The notes beneath the pieces were generated by a model that worked only from the letters and a program-made list of their open reading frames with translations, was not told the DNA's origin and made no database searches. Below, one piece after another: positions 35,610 to 46,468 of a DNA stretch of 64,000 nt (positions are counted from its first letter, which is position 1; each line of letters begins with the position of its first letter). Both the position numbers and the translations under genes were made by a program. The DNA lies in the NCBI RefSeq assembly GCF_003992065.1, contig NZ_RQUZ01000001.1:62001-126000 (forward strand), given 5' to 3'. This DNA is from Veillonella seminalis. Lineage in GTDB: Bacteria; Bacillota; Negativicutes; Veillonellales; Veillonellaceae.

Positions 35610-36383
35610 ATGAAAAAGAAATTCTTCTTTTTTGACATTGATAACACGTTGGCAGTTTGGCCGGACGGCATTATTCCCGATAGTGCACAAACAACTTTGG
35701 ATACTTTAAAGGCAAACGGACACCGGGTAGCTTTGGCTACGGGGCGTTTACAAATAGATGCAAAACGCTTTGCCGATATGGCTAATGTTCATGATTTTGT
35801 CGCGGATGGCGGTAAAAGTGTAACTATTAATGATGAAATTCTTTTTATGGAAGGTTTGAATCGCGAAGCCTGTCTGAACTATTTGGCTCAGTTAGACAGA
35901 TTGGGGCTCCACTGGGCTGTGACGGATGTAAATGAATTGGTCCGTGTTACGCCATATGAAGACGTGCTTAGCTGGCATCCTGTTTGGGATGTTTGTACGA
36001 CCAAATATGATCCGAATTTTGACTACCGTCAGGTGGAGCATTTCTATAAAATTTATGCCTACATGACACCGGAACAAGAAGCTGCCACCGGTGTAGTTCA
36101 TATGTCGAATGACATCATTCGCTACGGCAATGACTGTATTTTGTTTGAGCCCATGGTTAAAGGGGAAGGCGTGCGTCGTATGATTGCTCATTACGGTGTG
36201 GAACCGGCCGATGTGGTTGTATTCGGCGACGGGTACAATGACTTATCCATGTTTAGTCCGGATTGGCTCAATATCGCCATGGGAAATGCCCGTGAAGAAC
36301 TTAAAGTGGCGGCTGATTATATTACTTCCGACTGTAAAAAAGACGGCATTTACGAAGCTTGTAAAAATTTCGGCTGGATTTAA
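35610..36383 (+). CDS. Cof-type HAD family hydrolase
   Basis: A 257-residue phosphatase of the HAD superfamily, type IIB cap. Motif I is FFDIDNTLA (nucleophile Asp near residue 8), motif II LATGRLQ, motif III uses the Lys of VKGEGVRRM, and motif IV is FGDGYNDLSMF. Substrates of these enzymes are usually sugar phosphates or cofactor phosphates and cannot be read here. GGGAGG precedes the ATG at 35610. Confidence 0.88.
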   Translation: MKKKFFFFDIDNTLAVWPDGIIPDSAQTTLDTLKANGHRVALATGRLQIDAKRFADMANVHDFVADGGKSVTINDEILFMEGLNREACLNYLAQLDRLGLHWAVTDVNELVRVTPYEDVLSWHPVWDVCTTKYDPNFDYRQVEHFYKIYAYMTPEQEAATGVVHMSNDIIRYGNDCILFEPMVKGEGVRRMIAHYGVEPADVVVFGDGYNDLSMFSPDWLNIAMGNAREELKVAADYITSDCKKDGIYEACKNFGWI

Positions 36384-36471
36384 GTTGATGGTCCGTTAAA
36401 GTCCATACGACCGCCCTTTACGAATGAAACCGAAAAATTTAAAATTACCTCTAGCCTAATTAAATACTCTA

Positions 36472-36523
36472 TGCTATAATGAAATGTCAAAAGTACCGCT
36501 CATATTGTTTGTGAGCGGTTTTT
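36472..36523 (+). promoter_or_regulatory. Promoter and leader hairpin of the cyclophilin gene
   Basis: Extended -10 TGCTATAAT at 36472-36480. The leader then carries ACCGCTCA...TGAGCGGT (36495-36519) followed by TTTTC, ending 10 bases before the ribosome binding site. It resembles a small terminator placed in a 5' UTR. Confidence 0.5.
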
Positions 36524-36541
36524 CATATATTGGAGGTACAG

Positions 36542-37207
36542 ATGAAGATGACGCATATTTATACAAATTGGCGACGTTTGTGCTCGGTCGGTTTATTGGG
36601 GATGACCATGCTCGTAACAGCCGCTTGCGGTACGGTAGCGGGCAGCTCGGCCGATCAAAATGCAGCACAAAACAATAGTCAAACCGGTACCTTACAAGCA
36701 CCGACGCTTGATAACACGCCGGTTAAAGATCACTACGCGGTTTTTAATACTACGGAAGGAACCTTTAAAGTTCGTTTATATGGTACTAAAACACCGATTA
36801 CAGTTAAAAACTTTGATTACTTGGTAAAACAAGGCTATTATAATGATTTAACATTCCATCGCGTTATCGACGGTTTTATGATTCAAGGCGGCGATGATGG
36901 TAAAGGTGGCCCGGGATATACGATTCCTGATGAATTTGTCAATGACTTACATTTTAATAAAATGGGTCTTTTGGCTATGGCAAATCGCGGTCCGAACACC
37001 GGCGGGGCACAGTTCTTTATTACTTTGGGACCTACGCCTTGGCTCGATAATAAACATACCATCTTTGGTGTTGTTACGCAGGGTATGGATGTAGTAGCCA
37101 AAATCGGTAAGGTGGGTACGGATAAAAACGATAAACCGCTGACTCCGGTTGTAATTAAATCTATTACCTTAGAGCCGATTACGGATACGCAAGGCGGCAG
37201 CAAGTAA
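36542..37207 (+). CDS. Lipoprotein peptidyl-prolyl cis-trans isomerase, cyclophilin type
   Basis: A 221-residue cyclophilin exported as a lipoprotein: a basic N-terminus, a hydrophobic segment and lipobox VTAAC (Cys near residue 29). The catalytic domain follows a low-complexity linker and holds FHRVIDGFMIQGGD, GGAQFFI and PWLDNKHTIFG. It should fold envelope proteins on the periplasmic side. ATG at 36542 is chosen (GGAGG 5 bases upstream); ATG at 36548 is possible. Confidence 0.92.
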   Translation: MKMTHIYTNWRRLCSVGLLGMTMLVTAACGTVAGSSADQNAAQNNSQTGTLQAPTLDNTPVKDHYAVFNTTEGTFKVRLYGTKTPITVKNFDYLVKQGYYNDLTFHRVIDGFMIQGGDDGKGGPGYTIPDEFVNDLHFNKMGLLAMANRGPNTGGAQFFITLGPTPWLDNKHTIFGVVTQGMDVVAKIGKVGTDKNDKPLTPVVIKSITLEPITDTQGGSK

Positions 37208-37301
37208 GTTATCGGCCGGTTAACGGTCGGATATAAATTTGATAAGAATATAAAAGTTGATTGTGAAGCTTGTACAATCAGCTGTATGAGGGGAGGCAGT
37301 T

Positions 37302-37601
37302 ATGAGTCAATTTTACACATACATGGTAGAATGTGCGGATGGGTCTTTATACACCGGTTGGACGGTTGATTTGAAACAACGCGTGGCGGCTCATAACGGT
37401 GAGATCCCGGGCGGTGCCAAATACACCAGAACTCGTCGACCGGTGAGTTTGGTGTGGTTTACGGCCTTTGACCGTAAGCAGGATGCGCAGTCCATGGAAT
37501 ACCAGGTAAAGCGCATGCCGCGAGAGCAAAAAAGGGCTCTTGTAGCGGCTTTTGCCAAGGCAAATCCTACGCTGATTGACGACATTCTTCAAGGCGTTTA
37601 A
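37302..37601 (+). CDS. GIY-YIG nuclease superfamily protein (YhbQ/YazA type)
   Basis: A 99-residue single-domain protein with FYTYMVECADGSLYTGWT at the N-terminus (the YxY...YxG motif), catalytic-type Arg in KQRVAAHN, GGAKYTRTRRPV and Glu in SMEYQVKRM. The UPF0213 family is small and its cellular role is unsettled. GGGGAGG precedes the ATG. A hairpin (TTGATTGT...ACAATCA, about 37257-37281) lies in its leader. Confidence 0.9.
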   Translation: MSQFYTYMVECADGSLYTGWTVDLKQRVAAHNGEIPGGAKYTRTRRPVSLVWFTAFDRKQDAQSMEYQVKRMPREQKRALVAAFAKANPTLIDDILQGV

Positions 37602-37712
37602 GCAAAGAATTTTCTTAAAATTCAGCTGTTTCTATGGTATAATTAACTGATGTATAGTTTAATAAAATTTTTGATAACAAATTAATATAAAAAACGAGAA
37701 AGGAGGACTTCG

Positions 37713-38171
37713 ATGAAACGCGTTTTAGTTGGCGTAAAGAGTATTCAACGTGATGCTGACGGGCAAGATACGGTCATTGAAATGGTTTCTCCCGGCGAAT
37801 ATCATGAAAAAAACGATACAAAATATATTATGTATAATGAAACTGAATTATCCGGTATGGAAGGGTCACACACAACAATTAAGTTGAAACCCCGTTCAAT
37901 CGTATTAATTCGTAACGGTAAAGTATCCATGAGACATGAATACGTGTTGGGCGAGACCCGACAGACGGTGTATGAAACACCATTCGGGGAGCTTCATATG
38001 GCGTTTAAAACACATGAATTGGAGTCCGCTTTGCAGGATGGAATCGGTAAAATACATTTAGGCTACGACATTTCGGTTAGTGGCGAATGGCAATATTACA
38101 ATCAGTTGGATATCGTATTACAGGAGGATTTAGAGTATGGAACTAAAGGACAAGCTCAAGCAAGGAATTGA
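37713..38171 (+). CDS. ywiB: DUF1934 family protein (YwiB-like)
   Basis: A 152-residue beta-rich (calycin-like) protein of the DUF1934 family, function unknown. An extended -10 (TGGTATAAT, about 37634-37642) and AAAGGAGG precede it. It overlaps the start of argS by 35 bases, the same ywiB-argS arrangement as in Bacillus. Confidence 0.85.
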   Translation: MKRVLVGVKSIQRDADGQDTVIEMVSPGEYHEKNDTKYIMYNETELSGMEGSHTTIKLKPRSIVLIRNGKVSMRHEYVLGETRQTVYETPFGELHMAFKTHELESALQDGIGKIHLGYDISVSGEWQYYNQLDIVLQEDLEYGTKGQAQARN

Positions 38172-39801
38172 GGCGGCAGTAGCAAAGGCATTGGCTGACG
38201 GCAAATTACCGGAAGGGGCGTACCCTGAAGTTGTTTTAGAAGTACCGCCACAGAAAGAATTCGGTGATTTTTCCACCAATATTGCCATGCAATCGGCGCG
38301 CGTAGCGCACATGAGTCCGGCGGCTATTGCCGATATCATCATTGCCAACATGGATTATGATTGGCTTGAGAAGGCGGAAAAAGCCGGTGCCGGATTTATC
38401 AATTTCTTTGTAAAAAACGATATGGTATATGATACATTGAAAACTGTATTGGAACAGGGTGTTTGCTACGGTACGCAACCGGTTCGTGAAGACGATACGA
38501 TTCAGGTTGAATATGTCAGTGCCAATCCGACGGGCCCGCTTCATGTAGGTCACGGTCGCGGTGCGGCTTATGGCAGTGCGCTTGTTAATTTATTGCGTGC
38601 TGCGGGCTACAAAGTAGAATCGGAATACTACATCAATGACGCCGGTAATCAGATTGATAACTTGGCTAAATCTATTGATGCCCGTTACATGGAGCTCCTC
38701 GATATGAAGAGTGAATTTCCTGAAAACGGCTATCACGGTCAAGACATTGTGGAAACAGCCCAAAGCATCATCAACTGGCGCGGCGATTTCTTTGCTGTGT
38801 TGAGTGAAGAAGAACGCTTGCCGTTCTTCAAAGAATTCGGTTTGACCGAAAAACTTAACGCCTTGCGTGTAAGCCTTCGCAATTTCAATGTAGACTTCGA
38901 TCATTGGTTCAGTGAACGTTCCTTGCATAGAAGCGGTGAAGTAACGAAAGCAATTCAGTTTTTGAAAGACACCGGTGATGTGTATGAAAAAGACGGCGCT
39001 TTATGGTTTGCATCTACCCGTTACGGCGATGATAAAGACCGCGTAGTTATTCGTGAAAACGGTGAACCTACTTACTTGGCATCGGACATTGCATACCATC
39101 GCAATAAATTTGAACGCGGTTTTAAAAAGATGATTAACATCTGGGGTGCCGATCATCACGGTTATGTGACACGTGTTAAAGCGTCCATGCAAGCTCTCGG
39201 ATATAATCCGGATCGCTTGGAAATCTTGTTATTACAAATGGTGGCCTTATATCGTGACGGCGAACTTGTTAAAATGTCGAAACGTACCGGTCAATCCGTT
39301 ACTTTAGATGAATTGATTGAAGAAGTAGGCGTTGATGCAGCTCGTTACTTCTTCCTCATGCGTTCCTTGGACAGCCAGTTGGATTTTGATATTAACTTGG
39401 CAGCCTCAAAGAGCAATGACAACCCGGTATATTACATCCAATATGCCCATGCACGTATTCACAGCATCTTCAATCAGGTGAAAGAAGCGGGCATCGCCTA
39501 TGGCGATTGGGCCAATGTTAAATTTGATACCTTAACGAGTGAATTGGAACTCGATATTATTAAAAAATTGGGCGCTTACCCTGAAGAAATTCGTCAGGCG
39601 GCCGAACATCGTGCGCCACATCGTATTGCTCGTTACTTATACGACTTGGCCGGTTTGTTCCATTCGTTCTATAAACAAGGTCGTATTATGGGCGTAGACA
39701 GCGACTTGCAACAGGCTCGTTTGGGTCTCATTACGGCAATCGCCGATGTATTGCGTAACGGCCTTAGTATTTTAGGTATTTCCGCACCGGAAAAAATGTA
39801 A
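38137..39801 (+). CDS. argS: Arginyl-tRNA synthetase
   Basis: A 554-residue class I synthetase. The N-terminal Add-1 domain precedes the HIGH-like motif in SANPTGPLHVGHGRG (about 128-142). The KMSKS-like motif is VKMSKRTGQ (about 377-385), and the C-terminal anticodon-binding domain carries YDLAGLFHSFYKQGRI. Length is normal. AGGAGG lies within the end of ywiB, upstream of the ATG. Confidence 0.97.
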   Translation: MELKDKLKQGIEAAVAKALADGKLPEGAYPEVVLEVPPQKEFGDFSTNIAMQSARVAHMSPAAIADIIIANMDYDWLEKAEKAGAGFINFFVKNDMVYDTLKTVLEQGVCYGTQPVREDDTIQVEYVSANPTGPLHVGHGRGAAYGSALVNLLRAAGYKVESEYYINDAGNQIDNLAKSIDARYMELLDMKSEFPENGYHGQDIVETAQSIINWRGDFFAVLSEEERLPFFKEFGLTEKLNALRVSLRNFNVDFDHWFSERSLHRSGEVTKAIQFLKDTGDVYEKDGALWFASTRYGDDKDRVVIRENGEPTYLASDIAYHRNKFERGFKKMINIWGADHHGYVTRVKASMQALGYNPDRLEILLLQMVALYRDGELVKMSKRTGQSVTLDELIEEVGVDAARYFFLMRSLDSQLDFDINLAASKSNDNPVYYIQYAHARIHSIFNQVKEAGIAYGDWANVKFDTLTSELELDIIKKLGAYPEEIRQAAEHRAPHRIARYLYDLAGLFHSFYKQGRIMGVDSDLQQARLGLITAIADVLRNGLSILGISAPEKM

Positions 39802-39834
39802 GCGTTTTTAAAGACTGTCGTGGAATTGCGATAG

Positions 39835-41481
<1,647 letters not shown>

Positions 41482-41483
41482 TA

Positions 41484-42125
41484 GTGAGTAAAACTGTACG
41501 TACAGCTCGTTATCAACAAATTGCAGCCGATGTGGCCGGCAAGATAGTATCCGGCGGTTATAAGGAAGGTGAGCGTATTTTTGCTCGTTCCACCTTATCC
41601 GTTCACTACGGTGTATCTCCTGAAACTTCTCGACGAGCCATTGCTTTATTGGCAGATTTAGGCATTGTAGAAGTAACTAAAGGGAGTGGCTGTACAGTTT
41701 TATCCAAAGAGAAAGCTGAACAATTCCGAATACAATTTAACGACTTTGATTCGGTGGACTCTTTGCGGCAAGAGCTAACACAGCAGATTGAGAATCAAAC
41801 AAAATCCCTGCAGGTGTTAAAAGAGACGATTAAAAAATTAACTGATTCTGTCGGTCATTACCAATATAAAAATCCCTTGCAACCTATGAAGATGTCCATT
41901 ACAGAGGATTGCCGTTATTTAGGGCAGTCAATAGGATCGATTCAGTTATGGCAGCATGCCGGTGTTACAATTGTGGCGATTGAAAATCAAGATAACACTA
42001 TGATCATATCGCCGGGGCCATATGCTACATTTACAGCGGGCGAAGAAATATATTTTATTGGTCCTGCTGACAGTTGGTTACGATTGGAACGATTTTTGTA
42101 CAATACCGATGAAAACGAGGCTTAA
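41484..42125 (+). CDS. busR: BusR-like GntR/RCK_C regulator (probable c-di-AMP-responsive repressor)
   Basis: A 213-residue protein with a GntR winged helix (about 5-72), a coiled-coil linker (about 85-130) and a C-terminal RCK_C/TrkA_C domain (about 140-213; VTIVAIENQDNTMIISPG). This is the architecture of BusR, which binds c-di-AMP through RCK_C and represses an osmolyte ABC transporter. Such a transporter is the next operon, with a long dyad over its promoter. The start is GTG at 41484, with AAAGGA inside the pyrG end. A terminator follows, so pyrG-busR are probably co-transcribed. Function is by family and context. Confidence 0.82.
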   Translation: MSKTVRTARYQQIAADVAGKIVSGGYKEGERIFARSTLSVHYGVSPETSRRAIALLADLGIVEVTKGSGCTVLSKEKAEQFRIQFNDFDSVDSLRQELTQQIENQTKSLQVLKETIKKLTDSVGHYQYKNPLQPMKMSITEDCRYLGQSIGSIQLWQHAGVTIVAIENQDNTMIISPGPYATFTAGEEIYFIGPADSWLRLERFLYNTDENEA

Positions 42126-42214
42126 CAGCCTGTACCAGATAATCGGTAATGCTTTAAGGTTGACTAAAGGTTGACCATATAATTTAATAATTTTATTTAC
42201 AATATAACGCAATA

Positions 42215-42243
42215 AGCGCCTGACATGAGTCGGGTGCTTTTTT
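42215..42243 (+). terminator. Terminator after busR
   Basis: GCGCCTGAC / GTCGGGTGC stem with two wobble pairs, loop ATGA, then T6. Confidence 0.88.
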
Positions 42244-42307
42244 GTATTATATGGGCTATTATGAAACAAAGTAATGTATAGTATTCTATATTTATAAAAG
42301 TCGATAT

Positions 42308-42353
42308 TTGACTAAAGTAACAACCTAATGTTATAATTAAGTTGTTACTTTAG
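42308..42353 (+). promoter_or_regulatory. Promoter and operator dyad of the osmolyte ABC operon
   Basis: TTGACT (42308-42313), an 18-base spacer and TATAAT (42332-42337). A perfect 13-bp inverted repeat brackets the -10: CTAAAGTAACAAC (42312-42324) over the -35 and GTTGTTACTTTAG (42341-42353) over the start site, with 29 bases between arm starts. A bound tetrameric repressor would occlude the polymerase. The ribosome binding site follows directly. Confidence 0.8.
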
Positions 42354-42364
42354 GGAGGTATTGC

Positions 42365-43492
42365 ATGATAGAAATAAAAAACGTAAAGAAAAGATATGGA
42401 AAAAAAGAAGTATTACATGATATTAGTTTGACTATTCCTGATGGTGAAATTGTTTCACTCATCGGCGGTAGTGGATGTGGTAAATCCACATTGCTTAAAA
42501 TGATTAATCGCTTGATTCCGATTACAGGCGGCGATATTTATGTTAACGGTGAAAATATTCATGATATGGAACCGGTAGCGTTGCGCCGTAAGATTGGCTA
42601 CGTCATCCAGCAAACGGGCTTATTCCCGCATATGACAATTCGTAAAAATCTGGAATTAGTCATGGACCTTCATAATATGCCGCAAGAAGGTCGGAGTGAG
42701 AAAATCAATGAAATGATGGATTTGGTTGATTTATCGCGAGATTTACTGGAACGGTATCCCATTGAATTATCCGGTGGTCAGCAACAACGTGTTGGTGTGG
42801 CGCGGGCACTTATTGTAGACCCGGATGTTATTTTGATGGATGAACCTTTCTCCGCGATTGATCCCATTACGCGCGTGTCCTTACAAGATGAGCTGCACAG
42901 TTTACAAGAAACATTAAAGAAAACCATTGTTTTTGTAACGCATGATATGGATGAAGCTATTAAAATTTCGGATCGTATATGTTTGATGCGTGAAGGTCAT
43001 GTAGAACAATATGATACACCGGAACAAATTTTAAGAAATCCGGCTACGGAATATGTGGAAAGTTTCATTGGTAAAAACCGTATTTGGAATTCACCGGAGT
43101 TCATCAAAGCGGAAGATATTATGATTGATGCAACCAATATTGCCTATCCGAGTGACAGTTTATTCCGTTGTATGAAAAAAATCAAAGATATTCCTCAGGA
43201 TTTTCTTATTATAGTTGAGCGTGGCACTCGCCGTTTCAGAGGCTTAATTAATGCCCGCATGATTCGTGAACAGGCAAGCTTACAAGGGCCGGTTAGTGAA
43301 ATCATGGCACAGCCGAAGAAGTTGGCTCATGTGGGGGATTCATTATTAGATGTGGTAGAAACAATTCAGACCTTGCATCGTCCGTACATGATTGTTTTGG
43401 ACGATTCTGAACGCCTGGCCGGGGTCATTACACAAAGTAGTTTGATTACCACACTGGGAAGTCAGTATGTCGATGATGCGGAGGTAATATAA
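42365..43492 (+). CDS. Osmoprotectant-type ABC transporter ATP-binding protein with CBS domains
   Basis: A 375-residue ATPase of the OpuCA/ProV type. Walker A GGSGCGKST (about 34-42), signature LSGGQQQRVG, Walker B VILMDEPFSAID and the switch His in VFVTHD are intact. The C-terminal 120 residues form a CBS pair (about 250-372), which in relatives senses ionic strength or nucleotides. GGGAGG precedes the ATG. It is followed without a gap by the fused permease/binding protein. Substrate: glycine betaine, carnitine or choline by family. Confidence 0.93.
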   Translation: MIEIKNVKKRYGKKEVLHDISLTIPDGEIVSLIGGSGCGKSTLLKMINRLIPITGGDIYVNGENIHDMEPVALRRKIGYVIQQTGLFPHMTIRKNLELVMDLHNMPQEGRSEKINEMMDLVDLSRDLLERYPIELSGGQQQRVGVARALIVDPDVILMDEPFSAIDPITRVSLQDELHSLQETLKKTIVFVTHDMDEAIKISDRICLMREGHVEQYDTPEQILRNPATEYVESFIGKNRIWNSPEFIKAEDIMIDATNIAYPSDSLFRCMKKIKDIPQDFLIIVERGTRRFRGLINARMIREQASLQGPVSEIMAQPKKLAHVGDSLLDVVETIQTLHRPYMIVLDDSERLAGVITQSSLITTLGSQYVDDAEVI

Positions 43493-45067
43493 TTGGGTAT
43501 ATTTAGTTATATGTTTGAAAATATAGATCAGATTATGCGTCTTTTGTTGGAGCATATTCAGCTAACCGCTATTGCGGTGGGTTTAGCTATTATAGTCGGT
43601 TTGCCGTTGGGGATTTTAATCAGCTACGTAAAGCCGCTAAATAAGCCGGTCATGGGAGCAACTAATTTAATTCAAGCCGTTCCCAGCATGGCTTTACTGG
43701 GGTTTGCCATTCCGCTTCTTGGGATTGGCACCTTGCCATCGGTAATTGTAGTATTTTTATATTCCCTTTTGCCGATTGTTAAAAATACCTATATCGGTAT
43801 TAGTCAAATTTCACCGGGCACCATTGAGGCGGCTCGCGGGATTGGCTTAACTCGTCAACAAATATTGTGGAAGGTGCAGTTGCCGTTAACTTTACCGATG
43901 TTAATGGCAGGTGTGCGAATTTCGGCTGTTACAGCCGTAGGGCTTATGACAATTGCCGCATTTATCGGAGCCGGCGGTTTGGGATTTCTGGTTTTTAGCG
44001 GTATCAGCTCCGTTAATAACGGTATGATTTTGGCCGGTGCCATTCCTGCATGTATATTGGCGTTAGTTATTGATTGGGTGCTCTCTCAAGTAGAGTCGTT
44101 GGTAACACCGGTCAGTTTACAACCTGAGTTGCTAAAAACTCGCTCTACACTTAAGGCTAAACGACGCCGTCAAAAATGGAGTGTCGGTATTGTAGCTGCT
44201 TTGCTGATTCTTATGTTTGGCCAGAATGTATATGCCAATTTGGTCAGAGACCCTAATACGATTCGCATTGGGAGTAAACAATATACTGAACAATTAATAC
44301 TGGGTAATATGCTGGCTGAAATGATTGAAAAGAATACAAATATTAAAGTAGAAAATCATTTAGGTGCCGGCGGTACGCAAGTGCTGTTTAGTGCAATGGG
44401 AAAAGGTGACCTGGATGCCTATATTGATTATACCGGCACGGCGTATGTAGATATTTTAAAACATGAACCGGTAAGTGATGAGCAAGAAGTATACGATAAA
44501 ACAAAACAGGAATTGGCAGAGAAATATGATGTTGCTTTATTAGCGGCGGCACCGTTCAGTAATACCTATACGTTAGCGGTAGATCCGGCTGTGGCACAGA
44601 CCTATAATTTGCATACAATGAGGGATTTAAGCCAAGTTGCTTCATCCTTAAAGGCAGGTACTACACTTGAATTTTTGAATCGCCAAGATGGTTTAAGAGG
44701 CGTTCAAAAAGCGTATGGTTTTAACTTTAAAGATGCTAAAGGTATTGACGGGGCAACTCGCTATGTAGCATTGGCAAGCGGTGATGTACAGGTAGTTGAT
44801 GCCTTTTCTACGGATGGGCTGTTGAAGAAATATAATTTAACTATTCTTTCAGATGATAAAGGTTTCTTTCCGCCATATTACGGTGTGCCGTTAGTTCGTC
44901 AAAAAACATTAGAAGATCACCCTGAATTGCAGGATGTTATTAATCGCATGATGGCAAATTTAGATACAGATACAATGCGTGAGTTAAATTATCAAGTCGA
45001 TGTGGAACATAAGAGCCCTAAAGAAGTAGCGCATGACTATTTAGTTGCTAAAGGCTTGGTAAAATAA
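43493..45067 (+). CDS. Fused ABC permease / substrate-binding protein (quaternary amine type)
   Basis: A 524-residue fusion. Residues 1-215 are a permease with about six helices and the EAA-like loop EAARGIGLTRQQILW. After one more helix (about 225-245), residues 255-524 are the binding domain, starting IRIGSKQYTEQLILGNMLAE and containing DAYIDYTGTAY. This OsmF/OpuC/EgtU-type receptor binds betaine-like compounds or, in some relatives, ergothioneine, so the substrate is open; the BusR-like control favours a compatible solute. The start is TTG with GGAGG 8 bases upstream. Confidence 0.9.
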   Translation: MGIFSYMFENIDQIMRLLLEHIQLTAIAVGLAIIVGLPLGILISYVKPLNKPVMGATNLIQAVPSMALLGFAIPLLGIGTLPSVIVVFLYSLLPIVKNTYIGISQISPGTIEAARGIGLTRQQILWKVQLPLTLPMLMAGVRISAVTAVGLMTIAAFIGAGGLGFLVFSGISSVNNGMILAGAIPACILALVIDWVLSQVESLVTPVSLQPELLKTRSTLKAKRRRQKWSVGIVAALLILMFGQNVYANLVRDPNTIRIGSKQYTEQLILGNMLAEMIEKNTNIKVENHLGAGGTQVLFSAMGKGDLDAYIDYTGTAYVDILKHEPVSDEQEVYDKTKQELAEKYDVALLAAAPFSNTYTLAVDPAVAQTYNLHTMRDLSQVASSLKAGTTLEFLNRQDGLRGVQKAYGFNFKDAKGIDGATRYVALASGDVQVVDAFSTDGLLKKYNLTILSDDKGFFPPYYGVPLVRQKTLEDHPELQDVINRMMANLDTDTMRELNYQVDVEHKSPKEVAHDYLVAKGLVK

Positions 45068-45159
45068 ACGAGTGCGTAAAATCTAAGATGCAAAATTGTA
45101 TCGCCTTTTTTCATAAATCGCATAATTGAAACTCGATTTCATATTGATTTTTTCGTTCC

Positions 45160-45248
45160 GTGGTGTATAATAAATACATAATCAATATAGATTATCCGTT
45201 ATTAATAACTATCAATTAGAGGCGATCAATTATCAAATGATCCTCTCC
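45160..45248 (+). promoter_or_regulatory. ahpC promoter and leader
   Basis: TATAAT at 45166-45171, then the dyad ATAATC-N6-GATTAT (45178-45195) over the likely start site, then a leader hairpin GAGGCGATCA...TGATCCTCTC (45219-45247, one mismatch). A peroxide-responsive regulator (PerR or OxyR) is expected by analogy, but neither consensus is clearly met. Confidence 0.45.
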
Positions 45249-45310
45249 ATGATGTGATGGTTTTTAAGAATAGTATAGTATTTATAAAAGACACAAGGAG
45301 TGACTCACAA

Positions 45311-45874
45311 ATGGCAATTATCGGCAAAGAATTACCTGATTTTTCCTTACAGGGTTTCCGTAATCCGGAAGTAGTAACAGTAACTAAAGCAGATGTAGTC
45401 GGTAAATGGAGCGTATTCGTATTCTATCCGGCCGATTTCACATTTGTATGCCCTACAGAATTGGAAGATTTGCAGTCCCACTATGCAGAATTACAGGAAA
45501 TGGGCGTAGAAGTATTCTCCGTATCCGTTGACTCTGAATTTGTACATAAAGCATGGGCTGATGCATCCCCTAACATCGCTAAAATTCAGTATACTATGTT
45601 GGCTGACCAGAAGCATGAATTGGCTGATTTCTTCGAAACTTTCTCCGAAGAAGAAGGTCGTGCTTACCGCGGTTCTTTCGTAGTAAATCCGGAAGGCAAA
45701 GTAGAAACTGCTGAAATCCACAACATGGGTATCGGTCGTTCTGCCGATGAATTGGTTCGCAAAGTTCAGGCAGCTCAATTCGTTGCTAAAAACGGTGATC
45801 AGGTATGCCCTGCTAAGTGGAAACCGGGAGCTGACACTTTAAAACCGGGTCTTGATCTTGTAGGCAAATTATAA
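45311..45874 (+). CDS. ahpC: Alkyl hydroperoxide reductase subunit C (2-Cys peroxiredoxin)
   Basis: A 187-residue typical 2-Cys peroxiredoxin. The peroxidatic Cys near residue 47 is in FYPADFTFVCPTELED, and the resolving Cys near 167 in QVCPAKWKPG. It reduces hydrogen peroxide and organic peroxides in the cytoplasm. AAGGAGTGA precedes ATG 45311; the longer in-frame ATG at 45254 lacks a site. ahpF, the usual reductase partner, is not next to it. Codon use suggests strong expression. Confidence 0.97.
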   Translation: MAIIGKELPDFSLQGFRNPEVVTVTKADVVGKWSVFVFYPADFTFVCPTELEDLQSHYAELQEMGVEVFSVSVDSEFVHKAWADASPNIAKIQYTMLADQKHELADFFETFSEEEGRAYRGSFVVNPEGKVETAEIHNMGIGRSADELVRKVQAAQFVAKNGDQVCPAKWKPGADTLKPGLDLVGKL

Positions 45875-45986
45875 GATTTATAAGATTTATAAGATAATCC
45901 TTGTTTTAACCTGCTAATAAATGAACAGCAAGTCCCTCCCTACATTAGGCTGTTCATTGACATATTTAGGAGATCCCTTTTCTTGA

Positions 45987-46025
45987 AATCGGCGGCACGA
46001 GCGAGTCTCGGCCGCTGATTTTTTT
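45987..46025 (+). terminator. ahpC terminator
   Basis: AATCGGCGGC pairs with GCCGCTGATT (one G-U) around an inner GAG/CTC stem and is followed by T7. It is 110 bases after ahpC. Confidence 0.82.
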
Positions 46026-46453
46026 GTTTGCGTGAAATTGTTTATTTATGAATATTTTGTGAATATTTTATGATTTGTATATAATCTTTTTTGCTTCGAA
46101 TTGGCTATTTATTCGTTTTTTTGAGGACGATATTCAACATTGGTCAATAAGTTTTACCGAGTTTGTTTTCGTTAAAGTAGAATTCAAGATAATTATTAAG
46201 GATGTATAATGAAAGGTTACTTTTGTATATTCTTGCAAAGTGGTTTTTGTCAAGCTTTAGCAGACTAAAATAAGGCAAAAACACAGTAAAATTGATTGAC
46301 TTTTGTGCTCGAACTTATTCAAAATAATTAATAATTATTAATTAACAAAGCGTGTAAACCTTTGTCGAATAGGTGTTTGTAACTTAGCACTTTTTTTCAT
46401 GGATTCAGAAAAAACTTGAAATATTGAAATTATTAGATTTATCGACCGATATA

Positions 46454-46468
46454 GTATATAATATATAC
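46454..46468. promoter_or_regulatory. Dyad at the arsR promoter
   Basis: GTATATA-A-TATATAC, a perfect 7-1-7 dyad, contains the likely -10 (TATAAT) 50 bases upstream of the arsR start. Autoregulation by the ArsR-type protein is the simple reading. Confidence 0.45.

Noticed and set aside
45920-45985. Small ORF between ahpC and arsR
   Set aside because: It starts at an ATG inside an inverted repeat and has no ribosome binding site or conserved pattern.
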